Below, one piece after another: positions 23,248 to 31,013 of a DNA stretch of 36,962 nucleotides (positions are counted from its first letter, which is position 1; each line of letters starts with the position of its first letter). Origin of the DNA: Herbidospora galbida (GTDB taxonomy: Bacteria; Actinomycetota; Actinomycetes; Streptosporangiales; Streptosporangiaceae); assembly GCF_005233835.1 (NCBI RefSeq), contig NZ_SZQA01000055.1, forward strand, positions 1 through 36,962. The letters are read 5' to 3'. The translations under genes were made by a program, and so were the position numbers. A model generated the notes under the pieces. It was not told where the DNA came from. It saw only the letters and a program-made list of their open reading frames with translations, and ran no database searches.

Positions 23248-23588
23248 TCCACGTACGGGTAGGGGCGATCAGGACGGGCAAGATCCGGGCTGCTAAAGCT
23301 GTATAGGTCTCGGGAGCCTTCCCCGCTATCTCCTGGTCTGTCGCGGACTCGGAGTGTCACTGGTCGAGGTCGAAGCAGCGTTCTGCCTGGTCGAGCAGAT
23401 AGGCGAACGGGTGAAGTCCCCCTGCCGACCTGAACACCTCCATGGCGATGTCGGTCCCATGGGCGGTAGACGACGTGCCCGTTCCGTGTCCGTAATGGCG
23501 GTCAATCGCGGGGGGCCGCGGGGCTTCGTGAAAGATTGAGACGGTGTCCCACCTGCGACGCAGCACGTGGAACAAGTCCGCACCGTAA
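23248..23588. other. Right part of the tRNA-Gly element, no supported gene
   Basis: Only short frames exist. On the minus strand one ends HPFAYLLDQAERCFDLDQ (stop at 23357) and looks protein-like over ~45 residues, but it runs into the attachment repeat without a plausible start. I treat it as debris. Confidence 0.35.
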
Positions 23589-23689
23589 TCTTCCAAACCG
23601 GCTACGCGGGTTCGATTCCCGTCGTCCGCTCTCACCTTGAAAAGGCCAGGTCACCCACATTGGGGGGCCGGCCTTTGATGTTCGTGAAT
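23589..23689. repeat. Right attachment site: duplicated 3' end of tRNA-Gly plus terminator
   Basis: The core 23589-23631 repeats the tRNA-Gly sequence from anticodon loop to 3' end with one mismatch. It is followed by a diverged copy of the terminator (AAAGGCCAGG 23641-23650, CCGGCCTTT 23668-23676) and GATGTTCGTGAAT. The 5' half of the tRNA is absent, so this is not a tRNA gene. Confidence 0.82.
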
Positions 23690-23811
23690 AGTCGTCGAAG
23701 TTCCCATTCCGGGGCGACCACCCCGTCCCGCTGGGATCCATGCTCAACGGGTCCGGCCGCTGTCCGGACGTTCCCGGAAAATGTCAGTTCATGATCGTAA
23801 GCTCCGCTCCC

Positions 23812-24333
23812 ATGACCACCACTCAGACCGTGTCGTTCGATCTCGGCGTCCACTATTCGCAGGCCTATCTCATCGACGACACCGACGAGGCCATGGGCCC
23901 CGCCGGGATGATCGCCGACCATCCCACGCACCCCGTCGGGATCATCCGGGTGGAAGAGGGGAGCGCCTTCCTGATCACCGGCCTGCACACGGGGACCGTC
24001 GGCTTCTCGGTGACGGTGGCCGACCACGACCCTGGAGCCGACACCGCCGGATACGAGGACATCGTGGAGATCAGCTTCGAGTCCGAGGCCGGCCGGGTCG
24101 CCGTCGAGGAGTGGGGCGGCGGTGAGTGGCACGAGATCCCCGAGCTGTCCGCGGGACCGGGGTGGTATCGGTTGCGGTATCACGCCCAGAACATGGACCG
24201 GGCCGCCGAGGTCGACACCTCAAGGGAGATCATCGACCGCTACCTGCTCCAGATCTGGCCCCAGGACGCGTCCGAGCCGCGCGTCGTCCAGAGCGCGAGC
24301 GGGCAGCTCGCCTACTGGCGCCGCCCGCGCTGA
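23812..24333 (+). CDS. Hypothetical acidic protein
   Basis: 173 residues from ATG 23812 (MTTTQTVSFDLG). ATG 23791 is an in-frame alternative with GGAAAA upstream, so the start is uncertain. The sequence alternates beta strands and turns (SFDLGVHYSQAYLID, EGSAFLITGLHTGTVGFSVT, WYRLRYHAQNMDRAAE, IIDRYLLQIWPQ) and is very acidic. It has no signal peptide or transmembrane helix. I do not recognise a family with confidence; similar proteins are usually annotated only as hypothetical in actinobacteria. It lies just outside the right end of the tRNA-Gly element and is followed by the DUF1707 gene. Confidence 0.75.
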   Translation: MTTTQTVSFDLGVHYSQAYLIDDTDEAMGPAGMIADHPTHPVGIIRVEEGSAFLITGLHTGTVGFSVTVADHDPGADTAGYEDIVEISFESEAGRVAVEEWGGGEWHEIPELSAGPGWYRLRYHAQNMDRAAEVDTSREIIDRYLLQIWPQDASEPRVVQSASGQLAYWRRPR

Positions 24334-24443
24334 ATCCGGCGCTTCCATCGGCGCCGCCGGAAGTCGTACCTTATGGCCATGACCTCAGTGTGGTCACTTC
24401 AGGCGGCTTGTCCGCCGGGCTCGGCGATCGCCGAGGTGCGCGC

Positions 24444-24995
24444 ATGACCGACCGCCGGCACCTGCGCGCGGCGCATGCTGATAGGGAGCGGGTCGCCGAG
24501 CAGCTCAGGGTCGCCGTCGTCGAGGGGCGGATCGATCTCGACGAGCTGAACGAGCGCATCGACCTCACCTACGCCGCCCGCACGCTGGGCGAGCTGGAGC
24601 TGGTGGTGGCCGACCTGCCCGCCGACGGCGAGGTCGCCGCGGCCGGGCTCGAGTTGCACACGGTCGACGGGAACATCCGTCAGGAGGGCCGCTGGCTGGT
24701 GCCCTCGCGCATCAGCGCCCGCGTCGGGCTGGGTGGGCGGGTGCGCATCGACTTCACCGCGGCCGACTGCGTGCACCGGGAGGTCGTCGTCGACATCGAT
24801 GCCACCTCCTGGTTCGGCGACATCGTCATCGTGGTGCCGCGTGGCTGGAAGGTGGACGACACCGAGGTCGTCAGGCTGACCGGGGGCAGCGTACACAACC
24901 TTCGCGGGGTCAATCTGGCGCCCGACGGCGTCGTCGTGCGGCTCACGGGTCAGGTGAAGACCGGTGACGTCTGGGTGCGCTACCGCAAGGTCTGA
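24444..24995 (+). CDS. DUF1707 domain protein with C-terminal beta domain
   Basis: 183 residues from ATG 24444. The N-terminal ~50 residues are a DUF1707 (SHOCT-like) domain: HADRERVAEQLRVAVVEGRI, then DLDELNERIDLTYAARTLGE and LVVADLP. The C-terminal half is a beta-strand repeat region (ARVGLGGRVRIDFTAADC, FGDIVIVVPRGWKVDD, GVVVRLTGQVKTGDVWVRY) like the bactofilin/LiaF-type C-terminal domain often joined to DUF1707. No transmembrane helix separates the two parts here. Function is unknown; related proteins are linked to envelope-stress systems. It converges on cutA with a 16-bp overlap of the 3' ends. Confidence 0.88.
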   Translation: MTDRRHLRAAHADRERVAEQLRVAVVEGRIDLDELNERIDLTYAARTLGELELVVADLPADGEVAAAGLELHTVDGNIRQEGRWLVPSRISARVGLGGRVRIDFTAADCVHREVVVDIDATSWFGDIVIVVPRGWKVDDTEVVRLTGGSVHNLRGVNLAPDGVVVRLTGQVKTGDVWVRYRKV

Positions 24996-25297
24996 TCGAT
25001 CCAGCTCAGGTAGTCGCCCGAACCCATGGCGACCGGCACCGCGATGATCTCCGGTACGTCATAGGAGTGCACCTCCCGCACGCACCCCGACAGGTCGCCG
25101 AACCGCTCAGCCGTCGTCTTGAACAGCACGAGCCACTCCTGCGACCGGTTCACCTCGCCGTCCCACCAATAGACAGAGGTGATCGGCCCGACGATCTGGG
25201 CGCAGGCCGCGAAGCGGTGCCCCACCACCGCGTCGGCCAACCGGTCGGCCTCCTCGGGTGATCCGGCCGTCACGCGGACCTCAATATGGTCAGACAT
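24980..25297 (-). CDS. cutA: Divalent-cation tolerance protein CutA
   Basis: 105 residues, the standard length of this trimeric ferredoxin-like protein. Characteristic segments are RFAACAQIVGPITSVYWWDG, EVNRSQEWLVLFKTT and EVHSYDVPEIIAVPV. CutA was first linked to copper tolerance, but its biochemical role is still unclear. The ATG at 25297 has no clear ribosome binding site. A TAGCGT hexamer ends 6 bp before it, so the mRNA may be leaderless. It is divergent from the flavoprotein gene with only 25 bp between the start codons. Confidence 0.93.
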   Translation of the reverse strand: MSDHIEVRVTAGSPEEADRLADAVVGHRFAACAQIVGPITSVYWWDGEVNRSQEWLVLFKTTAERFGDLSGCVREVHSYDVPEIIAVPVAMGSGDYLSWIDQTLR

Positions 25298-25322
25298 GCC
25301 TGCACGCTAACCCGGGAGACCC

Positions 25323-25796
25323 ATGGACCTCTACGTGATCGTCTGCGCCGCCGGGCCCGTGCGGGACCTGCCCGACCTGATCGCCGAAGCACAATCGAGG
25401 TCGTGGACGGTCCAGGTCGTCGCCACCCCCAAGGCGGTCGACTTCATCGACGTAGCCGATCTGGAGCGGCGTACCGGAAGAAAGGTGCGGGTCGACTATC
25501 GGCACCCCAGCGAGCCCAAGCCGCCCCGGGCCGACGCGATCGTCGTCTATCCCGCCACGTTCAACACGATCAACAAGTTCGCGCTGGGCATCACCGACAC
25601 CTATGCCCTGGGGCTGCTGGCGGAGGCTCCGGGCCTCGGCATCCCGGTGACGCTGGTGCCGTTCGTCAACGACGCCCTGGCCGGCCGCGCCCCTTACCGC
25701 GCGGCCGTGGCCGCGCTCGAAGAAGAAGGTGTACGTTTCACCGCCGGATGGCAGGAGGCGTTTTTGTCGGTGCCGCCCGACAGACTGAGCGGATGA
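25323..25796 (+). CDS. Flavoprotein, HFCD (PPC-decarboxylase-like) family
   Basis: 157 residues with ATG at 25323 preceded by GGGAG. The Rossmann-like core fits homo-oligomeric flavin-containing cysteine decarboxylases: YVIVCAAGPVRDLPDLIAEA, then VQVVATPKAVDFID, ADAIVVYPATFNTINKFALG (the PATANT-like loop) and GIPVTLVPFVNDAL. Real PPC decarboxylases have PASANT and a catalytic His and Cys; here the loop is PATFNT and no cysteine follows, so it may bind flavin but do other chemistry. It is the first gene of a three-gene cluster whose members overlap by 4 bp. Confidence 0.87.
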   Translation: MDLYVIVCAAGPVRDLPDLIAEAQSRSWTVQVVATPKAVDFIDVADLERRTGRKVRVDYRHPSEPKPPRADAIVVYPATFNTINKFALGITDTYALGLLAEAPGLGIPVTLVPFVNDALAGRAPYRAAVAALEEEGVRFTAGWQEAFLSVPPDRLSG

Positions 25797-26689
25797 CCAT
25801 CGCACTTGTCGCGGGCGCGACCCGAGGGGCCGGAAGAGGCATCGCCGCCGAGCTGGGGGCGATCGGGGCGACCGTCTACGTCACCGGCCGCACCACCCGT
25901 GACCAGCAGTCGGAATACCAGCGTCCCGAGACGATCGAGGAGACCGCCGAGCTCGTCACCCGGGCGGGCGGTCACGGCATCGCCGTCCAGGCCGACCACC
26001 TCGACAGAGACCAGGTCAGGGCGCTCGTCGAACGGATCGACCGGGAGCAGGGGCGGCTCGACGTCCTGGTCAACAACATCTGGGGCAGCGAGAACCTGTT
26101 CAGCTGGGACAAGCCGCTCTGGGAGCACGACCTCGACGACGGCATGCGGATGCTGCGCCTGGCCATCGACACCCACATCATCACCAGCCACTACGCCCTG
26201 CCGCTGCTGCTGCGGAACGAAGGCGGCCTGGTCGTCGAGATGACCGACGGCACCGCCGACTACAACGCCGTCAACTACCGCGTCACCTTCTTCTACGACC
26301 TGGTGAAGAGCTCGGTGCTGCGCATGGCCTTCGGCCTGTCCAAGGAGGTCGGGCCACGGGGGGCCACCGCGGTCGCGCTGACGCCGGGCTGGCTGCGGTC
26401 GGAGCTGATGCTGGAGCACTTCGGCGTCACCGAGGAGACCTGGCGCGACGCGCTGGAGAGCGAACCCCACTTCGCGATCTCCGAGTCGCCCGCCTACGTC
26501 GGCCGGGCGGTCGCGGCGCTGGCCGGCGACCCTGACCGGGCGCGGTGGAACGGCGCCTCGCTGTCCAGCGGCGGCCTCGCCCAGGTCTACGGCTTCACCG
26601 ACGTCGACGGCAGCCGTCCCGACGCCTGGCGTTACATCGTGGAGGTCCAGGACGCCGGAAAGCCGGCCGACATCACGGGTTATCGGTGA
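25793..26689 (+). CDS. Short-chain dehydrogenase/reductase
   Basis: 298 residues. The ATG overlaps the flavoprotein stop (ATGA, 25793-25796). Cofactor motif: ALVAGATRGAGRGIAAEL (TGxxxGxG type). The Arg in TGRTTRD after the second strand suggests NADP(H). The NNIWG motif replaces the usual NNAG. The active site is YDLVK (YxxxK) in FFYDLVKSSVLRMAFGLSKE. The C-terminal half (LTPGWLRSELMLEHFGVTEE, then ALAGDPDRARWNG) matches SDRs annotated generically as oxidoreductases. The substrate cannot be predicted. It overlaps the next gene by 4 bp (GTGA). Confidence 0.92.
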   Translation: MTIALVAGATRGAGRGIAAELGAIGATVYVTGRTTRDQQSEYQRPETIEETAELVTRAGGHGIAVQADHLDRDQVRALVERIDREQGRLDVLVNNIWGSENLFSWDKPLWEHDLDDGMRMLRLAIDTHIITSHYALPLLLRNEGGLVVEMTDGTADYNAVNYRVTFFYDLVKSSVLRMAFGLSKEVGPRGATAVALTPGWLRSELMLEHFGVTEETWRDALESEPHFAISESPAYVGRAVAALAGDPDRARWNGASLSSGGLAQVYGFTDVDGSRPDAWRYIVEVQDAGKPADITGYR

Positions 26690-27597
26690 GAGACCGCCAG
26701 CTGACGGCGATCGCCGAGATCGCCGGAATGGGTCTCGACGTCTGGCTGCGCGGCGGCTGGGCGATGGACTTCACGCTGGGGGAGGTGACCCGAGACCATA
26801 TCGATATCGACTGGTTCGCCTGGTCCGACGACGCCGACCGGCTCGAAACGGCCCTGATCGCCCGCGGATTCGCGCCTCAGCCGGGGCCGCCGCGCGAACA
26901 GCAGCGCGATTTCACGCGTGACGGGGTCGAGGTCAGTTTCGCCCTGCTCGCCCGCGACCTGACCGTCGCGGGCGGTACCCACCGGGGAGAGCCCTGGCCA
27001 GCCGGCCTGCTCGACGCGCCCCTGGGCAGTCTCGACGGCCTGACCTGCCCGGTCATCAGCGTCGCCGCGCAGATCGAGATCAAGGAAATGATGCCCGTCT
27101 GGGTGCCGGGCCTGCCCCTGAGGGAGAAGGACATGACCGACGTCGCGCGCCTGCGAATGCACGTTCGCCTGAGAGAGGTCAGAGACTCCGATCTGGAGGT
27201 CTTCCACCTCCAGGAACAGGACCCGGAGGCCACCCGCCGCTCCCGGTTCCCGGCCCGTGAGCGGGAGAGGTTCCTGACCCACTGGCGCCAGAACATCCTG
27301 CCCGACGAGACCTGCCACGTGCAGACCGTCGAGGTGGGCGGGCAGATCGCCGGCAACGTCGTCGCCTGGTGGGAGGGGGAGCGCCGCTTCCTCGGCTACT
27401 GGCTGGGCCGGGAGTTCTGGGGGAGCGGCGTCGGCACCCGCGCCCTGACCCTGTTCCTGGAGAAGGAACAGGTGCGTCCGCTTCACGCCGACCCCCACGG
27501 GGGCAACACGGCGTCGGTCCGCCTGCTGGAGAGGCTCGGCTTCACCCGGACGACCGTCAACGACGAGGGGTTCGTCCTCTACGTGCTGGAGGCCTGA
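26686..27597 (+). CDS. Fusion: ANT(2'')/LinF-like nucleotidyltransferase domain + GNAT acetyltransferase domain
   Basis: 303 residues with GTG at 26686 overlapping the SDR stop. Residues ~1-150 match the aminoglycoside nucleotidyltransferase-like fold: VWLRGGWAMDFTLGEVTRDH followed by IDIDWFAW (the GGWAxD...G..TRxHxDxD signature) and a closing REKDMTDVARLR. Residues ~153-303 are a GNAT N-acetyltransferase: VRLREVRDSDLEVFHLQEQD, then LGYWLGREFWGSGVGTRALT (acetyl-CoA loop, GxG replacing R/QxxGxG/A) and NTASVRLLERLGFTR. No stop or frame change separates them. Each domain type can modify aminoglycosides or other small molecules, but whether this one gives resistance is unknown. Coupling with a flavoprotein and an SDR could equally mean a metabolic role. 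Confidence 0.88.
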   Translation: MRDRQLTAIAEIAGMGLDVWLRGGWAMDFTLGEVTRDHIDIDWFAWSDDADRLETALIARGFAPQPGPPREQQRDFTRDGVEVSFALLARDLTVAGGTHRGEPWPAGLLDAPLGSLDGLTCPVISVAAQIEIKEMMPVWVPGLPLREKDMTDVARLRMHVRLREVRDSDLEVFHLQEQDPEATRRSRFPARERERFLTHWRQNILPDETCHVQTVEVGGQIAGNVVAWWEGERRFLGYWLGREFWGSGVGTRALTLFLEKEQVRPLHADPHGGNTASVRLLERLGFTRTTVNDEGFVLYVLEA

Positions 27598-27670
27598 AAC
27601 TTTCGACCACGCCCCGCAGTGGAGCGCCAGACCTTCTCGTTTCGGTCAGCACCCGAGCGGCCGGCCGGCG

Positions 27671-27729
27671 CCGGTTACGGCGCGAGATGGGGGCGGCGGA
27701 CGGCGCCGGGAGGGCGGAGCCGTAACCGG
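27671..27729. terminator. Bidirectional hairpin between convergent genes
   Basis: CCGGTTACGGC (27671-27681) and GCCGTAACCGG (27719-27729) are perfect 11-bp complements, with a 37-nt G+C-rich interior that can fold further. It lies between the stops of the convergent fusion gene and the HATPase gene. Confidence 0.55.
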
Positions 27730-27741
27730 GAAGAATGAGGA

Positions 27742-28209
27742 TCAGGCGCCGGTGCGGAACATCGCCCAGACGGCCTTGCCGCCCTCGTCGAGCGGGTCCC
27801 AGCCCCACGCCTGGCTGTAGGTCTCCACTATGTAGAGGCCGCGCCCGTTCTCCGAGACGAAGTCGGGCTCCTTGGGCGTGGGCACCTCGTCGCTGGGGTC
27901 GGCGACGGCGAGTATCACGTGGGGGGCGATCCGCACCAGCATGAGGGTGATCGGGTGATCGGTCGACGGGCGCGCCGGATACAGAGCGTAACGAACAGCG
28001 TTGGTCACCAGCTCCGAAACGACCAGGGTCGCGTCGTCGGTGAGTTCCGAAAGTCCCCAACCCTGCAGGGTGGATCGCGTAACATCGCGTGCGGTCTTCA
28101 CTGAGTCCGCGAGGGGGCGTAACGGGCAGGTGGTGGCGTCGGACTCGGGGGCGGTGCGCACCAGGCGCTCCACCCCGACATCGCGGGCGGATATGGGATT
28201 ATCCAACAT
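27742..28209 (-). CDS. HATPase (anti-sigma-factor-like) regulator
   Basis: 155 residues from ATG 28209 with GGAGG upstream. A single GHKL ATPase domain of the RsbW/SpoIIAB type: ARDVTRSTLQGWGL, the N-box LVVSELVTNAVRYAL, VILAVADPSDEVPTP (the D of the G1 box) and ENGRGLYIVETYSQAWG (G2 box). Such stand-alone kinases are very numerous in filamentous actinobacteria and act on sigma factors or partner proteins. It is divergent from an XRE/DUF5753 regulator, the arrangement known from whiJ-type loci of Streptomyces, where an AbaA-like ATPase accompanies the DNA-binding protein. A DUF397 partner is not seen here. Confidence 0.9.
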   Translation of the reverse strand: MLDNPISARDVGVERLVRTAPESDATTCPLRPLADSVKTARDVTRSTLQGWGLSELTDDATLVVSELVTNAVRYALYPARPSTDHPITLMLVRIAPHVILAVADPSDEVPTPKEPDFVSENGRGLYIVETYSQAWGWDPLDEGGKAVWAMFRTGA

Positions 28210-28243
28210 CCTGCCCGCACCTCCCGATCGCCAGATTTGAGAA

Positions 28244-28339
28244 CTAGTGCACCTTTGGCCCAATATGCACTAGGCCATCATGGGACAAGGGCCCCGCCCC
28301 TGCAAGACCCAAATGCACGTGCAAGCGCCTTGTGCACTT
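28244..28339. promoter_or_regulatory. Cluster of TGCAC boxes in the divergent HATPase/XRE promoter region
   Basis: CTAGTGCA (28244-28251) is inverted as TGCACTAG (28266-28273). Downstream come TGCACGTGCA (28314-28323) and TTGTGCACTTG (28330-28340), giving at least six TGCAC/GTGCA half-sites in 100 bp. Binding by the adjacent XRE protein is inferred. Confidence 0.55.
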
Positions 28340-28473
28340 GCCCAAAACGTTGAGCGATTGTGAAATGGACGGGGGGTTCAAGCCTTGTCTTCCTGGCCGG
28401 AAGTGGTGACACTGTGTGGGCTGGGGGTGTCGGCTCGACCTTCTCCGGCGAGTCGAGCAGAAGGGGAGGCGCC

Positions 28474-29343
28474 GTGACACGTACCCAGCCGGGACAAGGT
28501 CCCACGGCGCTGCGCATCCTTCTCGGCACCCAGCTGCGCAAACTGCGGGAGGAACGCGGCATCTCGCGCTTCGAGGCGGGGCACCTCATCCGCGGCTCCG
28601 AATCGAAGATCAGCCGCATGGAGCTCGGCCGCGTCAGCTTCCGCGAACGCGACGTCGAAGACCTCCTCACCATGTACGGCGTGGCCGACGAGGCCGCCCG
28701 CAAGCCCATCCTCGAACTGGTCAAGCAGGCCAACGAGCCCGGCTGGTGGCACCGCTTCAGCGACGTCCTGCCCGGCTGGTTCCAGGCCTACGTCGGCCTC
28801 GAAGAGGCGGCCGCCCGCATCCGGACCTATGAGGTCCAGTTCGTCCCGGGCCTCCTGCAGACCAAGGAGTACGCCCGCGCGGTCATCACGGCCGGCGCGG
28901 TCGGCTCGGCCCCCGAAGAGATCGCCCGGCGGGTCGACCTGCGGCTCGAACGCCAGCGCCAGATCCTCGAACGCACCACCCCGCCCACCTTCTGGGCCGT
29001 CATCGACGAGGCGGCGCTGCGCCGCCCGATCGGCGGCGTCGACGTGATGCGCGGGCAGATCCAGCACCTGGTCGAACTCATGGACCAGGCGAATGTCACG
29101 ATCCAGGTGATGCCCTTCCACTTCGGCGGACACGCCGCTGAGGGCGGCGCGTTCAGCATCCTGCGCTTCCCCGAGGCGGAGCTCCCCGACATCGTCTACG
29201 TCGAGCAGCTCGGCAGCGCCCTCTATCTCGACAAACGCGACGAGGTCGACAAGTACAGCGAGGTGATGGAGCGGCTGTGCGCGGTCTCCACCACGCCGAG
29301 CGAGACCGTCGACATTCTCAGAAAGATCTCGCGCGAGCTCTGA
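28474..29343 (+). CDS. XRE-family regulator with DUF5753 (WhiJ/Scr1-like)
   Basis: 289 residues with GTG at 28474 and GGGGAGG upstream. The N-terminal helix-turn-helix (residues ~15-65) has LGTQLRKLREERGISRFEAG, then SESKISRMELGR and DVEDLLTMYGV. The rest (~95-289) is the DUF5753 domain: YVGLEEAAARIRTYEVQFVP, then GLLQTKEYARAVI, the conserved R-rich VDLRLERQRQILER, VIDEAALRRPIGG, VMPFHFGGHAAEGG and YVEQLGSALYLD. Proteins of this type control development and antibiotic production in Streptomyces (WhiJ) and usually pair with a DUF397 protein. Here the partner is the divergent HATPase, and the shared intergenic region carries repeated TGCAC boxes. Confidence 0.93.
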   Translation: MTRTQPGQGPTALRILLGTQLRKLREERGISRFEAGHLIRGSESKISRMELGRVSFRERDVEDLLTMYGVADEAARKPILELVKQANEPGWWHRFSDVLPGWFQAYVGLEEAAARIRTYEVQFVPGLLQTKEYARAVITAGAVGSAPEEIARRVDLRLERQRQILERTTPPTFWAVIDEAALRRPIGGVDVMRGQIQHLVELMDQANVTIQVMPFHFGGHAAEGGAFSILRFPEAELPDIVYVEQLGSALYLDKRDEVDKYSEVMERLCAVSTTPSETVDILRKISREL

Positions 29344-29516
29344 CGCGTCACTCGCGGGGGCTGCTCTGCTCTAGACTGAAGTTTGGCGCTGGACACCCCG
29401 CCGCAGTGGAGCATGCCCATGTGCCCTCTTCGTGGGCGCGGCGCGCGTAACGTGCCGCGGTAGCTGTGCATGACGCGCCCGCGATCACCAGATGCTGTTA
29501 TTTAGGAGACCACCCC

Positions 29517-30896
29517 GTGAAGACCGCTGTCGAGGAGCTCAGCCCCACTCGGGTGAAGCTCACCGTCGAGGTGCCGTTCGAGGAGCTCGAGCCGAGCCTG
29601 AAGGCCGCCTACAAGAAGGTCGCGCAGCAGGTGCGCGTCCCCGGCTTCCGCCCCGGTAAGGTTCCGGCCCGGATCATCGAGCAGCGCTTCGGCCGCGCGG
29701 TCGTGCTCGAGGAGACCCTGAACGACGCGCTCCCCGGCCTCTACGGCCGCGCCGTCGACGAGGTCGATCTCTTCCCGGTGAGCCAGCCCGAGATCGAGGT
29801 CACCCGGATCGACGACGGCCAGCAGGTGGAGTTCACCGCCGAGGTCGACGTCCGTCCCACCTTCGACCTGCCCGACTACGAGGGCACCGAGGTCACGGTC
29901 GACGCCGCCACCGTCGCCGACGACGACGTCGACGTGCAGCTCGACGCGCTGCGCCAGCGCTTCGCCACGCTGACCGGCGTGGAGCGCGCGGCCACCAAGG
30001 GCGACTACGTCGTGATGGACCTGCGCGCCGAGATCGACGGCCGCAACCTCGACGAGCAGCAGGCCGCCGACGTCTCCTACGAGGTCGGCGCCGGTTCGGT
30101 CCTCGAGGGCCTCGACGCCGCGCTCGAAGGCCTGTCGGCCGACGAGGAGAAGACCTTCCGCACCACGCTCGTCGGCGGTGAGAACGCCGGCGAGGAGGCC
30201 GACGTGATCATCAACGTCAAGTCGGTCAAGGAGAAGGTCCTGCCCGAGCTCGACGACGAGTTCGCCCAGCTCGCCTCCGAGTTCGACACGCTCGAGGAGC
30301 TCAAGAACAGCATCCGCGAGCAGGTCCGCCGCAACAAGCTGATCGAGCAGGTCGTCCAGGCCCGTGAGAAGGCCGTCGACGCCCTCATCGGCGGTCTCGA
30401 CATCCCGCTGCCCGACAGCGCCCTCAAGGCCGAGGTCGACGCGCGCAAGCACAACCTCGAGCACCAGATCGCCGAGAGCGGTCTGAGCCGCGAGGCCTAC
30501 TTCCGCCTCTACCAGACGACCGAGGAGGAGCGCTTCGCCGAGTTCGACGCCAGCTCCGCCCGGGCGCTGAAGATGGGCTTCGTCCTCGACAAGATCGTCA
30601 AGGCCGAGGACATCGGCGTCAGCGAAGAGGAGCTGACCCAGTTCGTGGTCCGCCGCGCCGCCCAGATGGGCGTCGCGCCGAACACGCTGGCCCAGCACCT
30701 CGCCGACAACGACCAGCTGACCCTCGCGATGATGGAGATCGTCCGCGAGAAGGCCAAGTCGGTCGTGGGCGACGCCGCCAAGGTCGTCGACTCCGAGGGC
30801 AACGAGGTCGACCTCAAGGCCATCTACGCCGAGCTCAACCCCGAGCAGGAGGCCGAGGGGCTCGCCCAGGCCCCGGCCGGCGCCTCGGCCGAGTAG
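29517..30896 (+). CDS. tig: Trigger factor (ribosome-associated chaperone / prolyl isomerase)
   Basis: 459 residues from GTG 29517, with AGGAG 9 bp upstream. The N-terminal ribosome-binding domain has the signature GFRPGKVP (residues 43-50). The FKBP-like isomerase domain follows (~150-240, with KGDYVVMDLRAEIDG and LEGLDAALEGLSADEEKTF), then the helical C-terminal chaperone arms and an acidic tail rich in Glu/Ala. Trigger factor binds near the exit tunnel and shields nascent chains. It lies upstream of the clpP1-clpP2-clpX genes, the usual bacterial order. The gap before it holds a TAGACT hexamer (29372-29377) that could be a -10 box. A strong hairpin ends the unit. Confidence 0.97.
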   Translation: MKTAVEELSPTRVKLTVEVPFEELEPSLKAAYKKVAQQVRVPGFRPGKVPARIIEQRFGRAVVLEETLNDALPGLYGRAVDEVDLFPVSQPEIEVTRIDDGQQVEFTAEVDVRPTFDLPDYEGTEVTVDAATVADDDVDVQLDALRQRFATLTGVERAATKGDYVVMDLRAEIDGRNLDEQQAADVSYEVGAGSVLEGLDAALEGLSADEEKTFRTTLVGGENAGEEADVIINVKSVKEKVLPELDDEFAQLASEFDTLEELKNSIREQVRRNKLIEQVVQAREKAVDALIGGLDIPLPDSALKAEVDARKHNLEHQIAESGLSREAYFRLYQTTEEERFAEFDASSARALKMGFVLDKIVKAEDIGVSEEELTQFVVRRAAQMGVAPNTLAQHLADNDQLTLAMMEIVREKAKSVVGDAAKVVDSEGNEVDLKAIYAELNPEQEAEGLAQAPAGASAE

Positions 30897-30919
30897 GCGC
30901 CAGCTCAATCGCCTTTCTC

Positions 30920-30948
30920 TGGGCCCCCGGTTGTTCACCGGGGGCCCA
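30920..30948 (+). terminator. Terminator after tig
   Basis: TGGGCCCCCGG (30920-30930) pairs with CCGGGGGCCCA (30938-30948) around a 7-nt loop, 24 bp beyond the tig stop. Only a short T pair follows, so release is probably by hairpin strength. Confidence 0.75.
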
Positions 30949-31013
30949 TTGGCATGTGTTCGGTACGTCATGCGACGGTCGAAAGTCGTACAAACAGGGC
31001 GTTGGGGAGCATG

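Larger units (their letters stand above)
21141..23689. mobile_element. Decayed integrative element in tRNA-Gly (~2.5 kb)
   Basis: The layout is the classic one for tRNA-targeted integration: intact tRNA, attachment core, integrase gene reading toward the tRNA, cargo, then a second copy of the tRNA 3' end (23589-23631). The integrase is broken by several frameshifts and there are no recognisable replication, transfer or excisionase genes, so it is a fixed remnant. The only intact cargo gene is SUKH-like (22207-23001). The sequence between 21500 and 23600 is more irregular in codon use than its neighbours. Confidence 0.75.

Noticed and set aside
23589-23631. Second tRNA-Gly gene
   Set aside because: Only the 3' half of the tRNA is present, and the upstream sequence cannot form the acceptor or D arm. 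It is an attachment-site duplicate.
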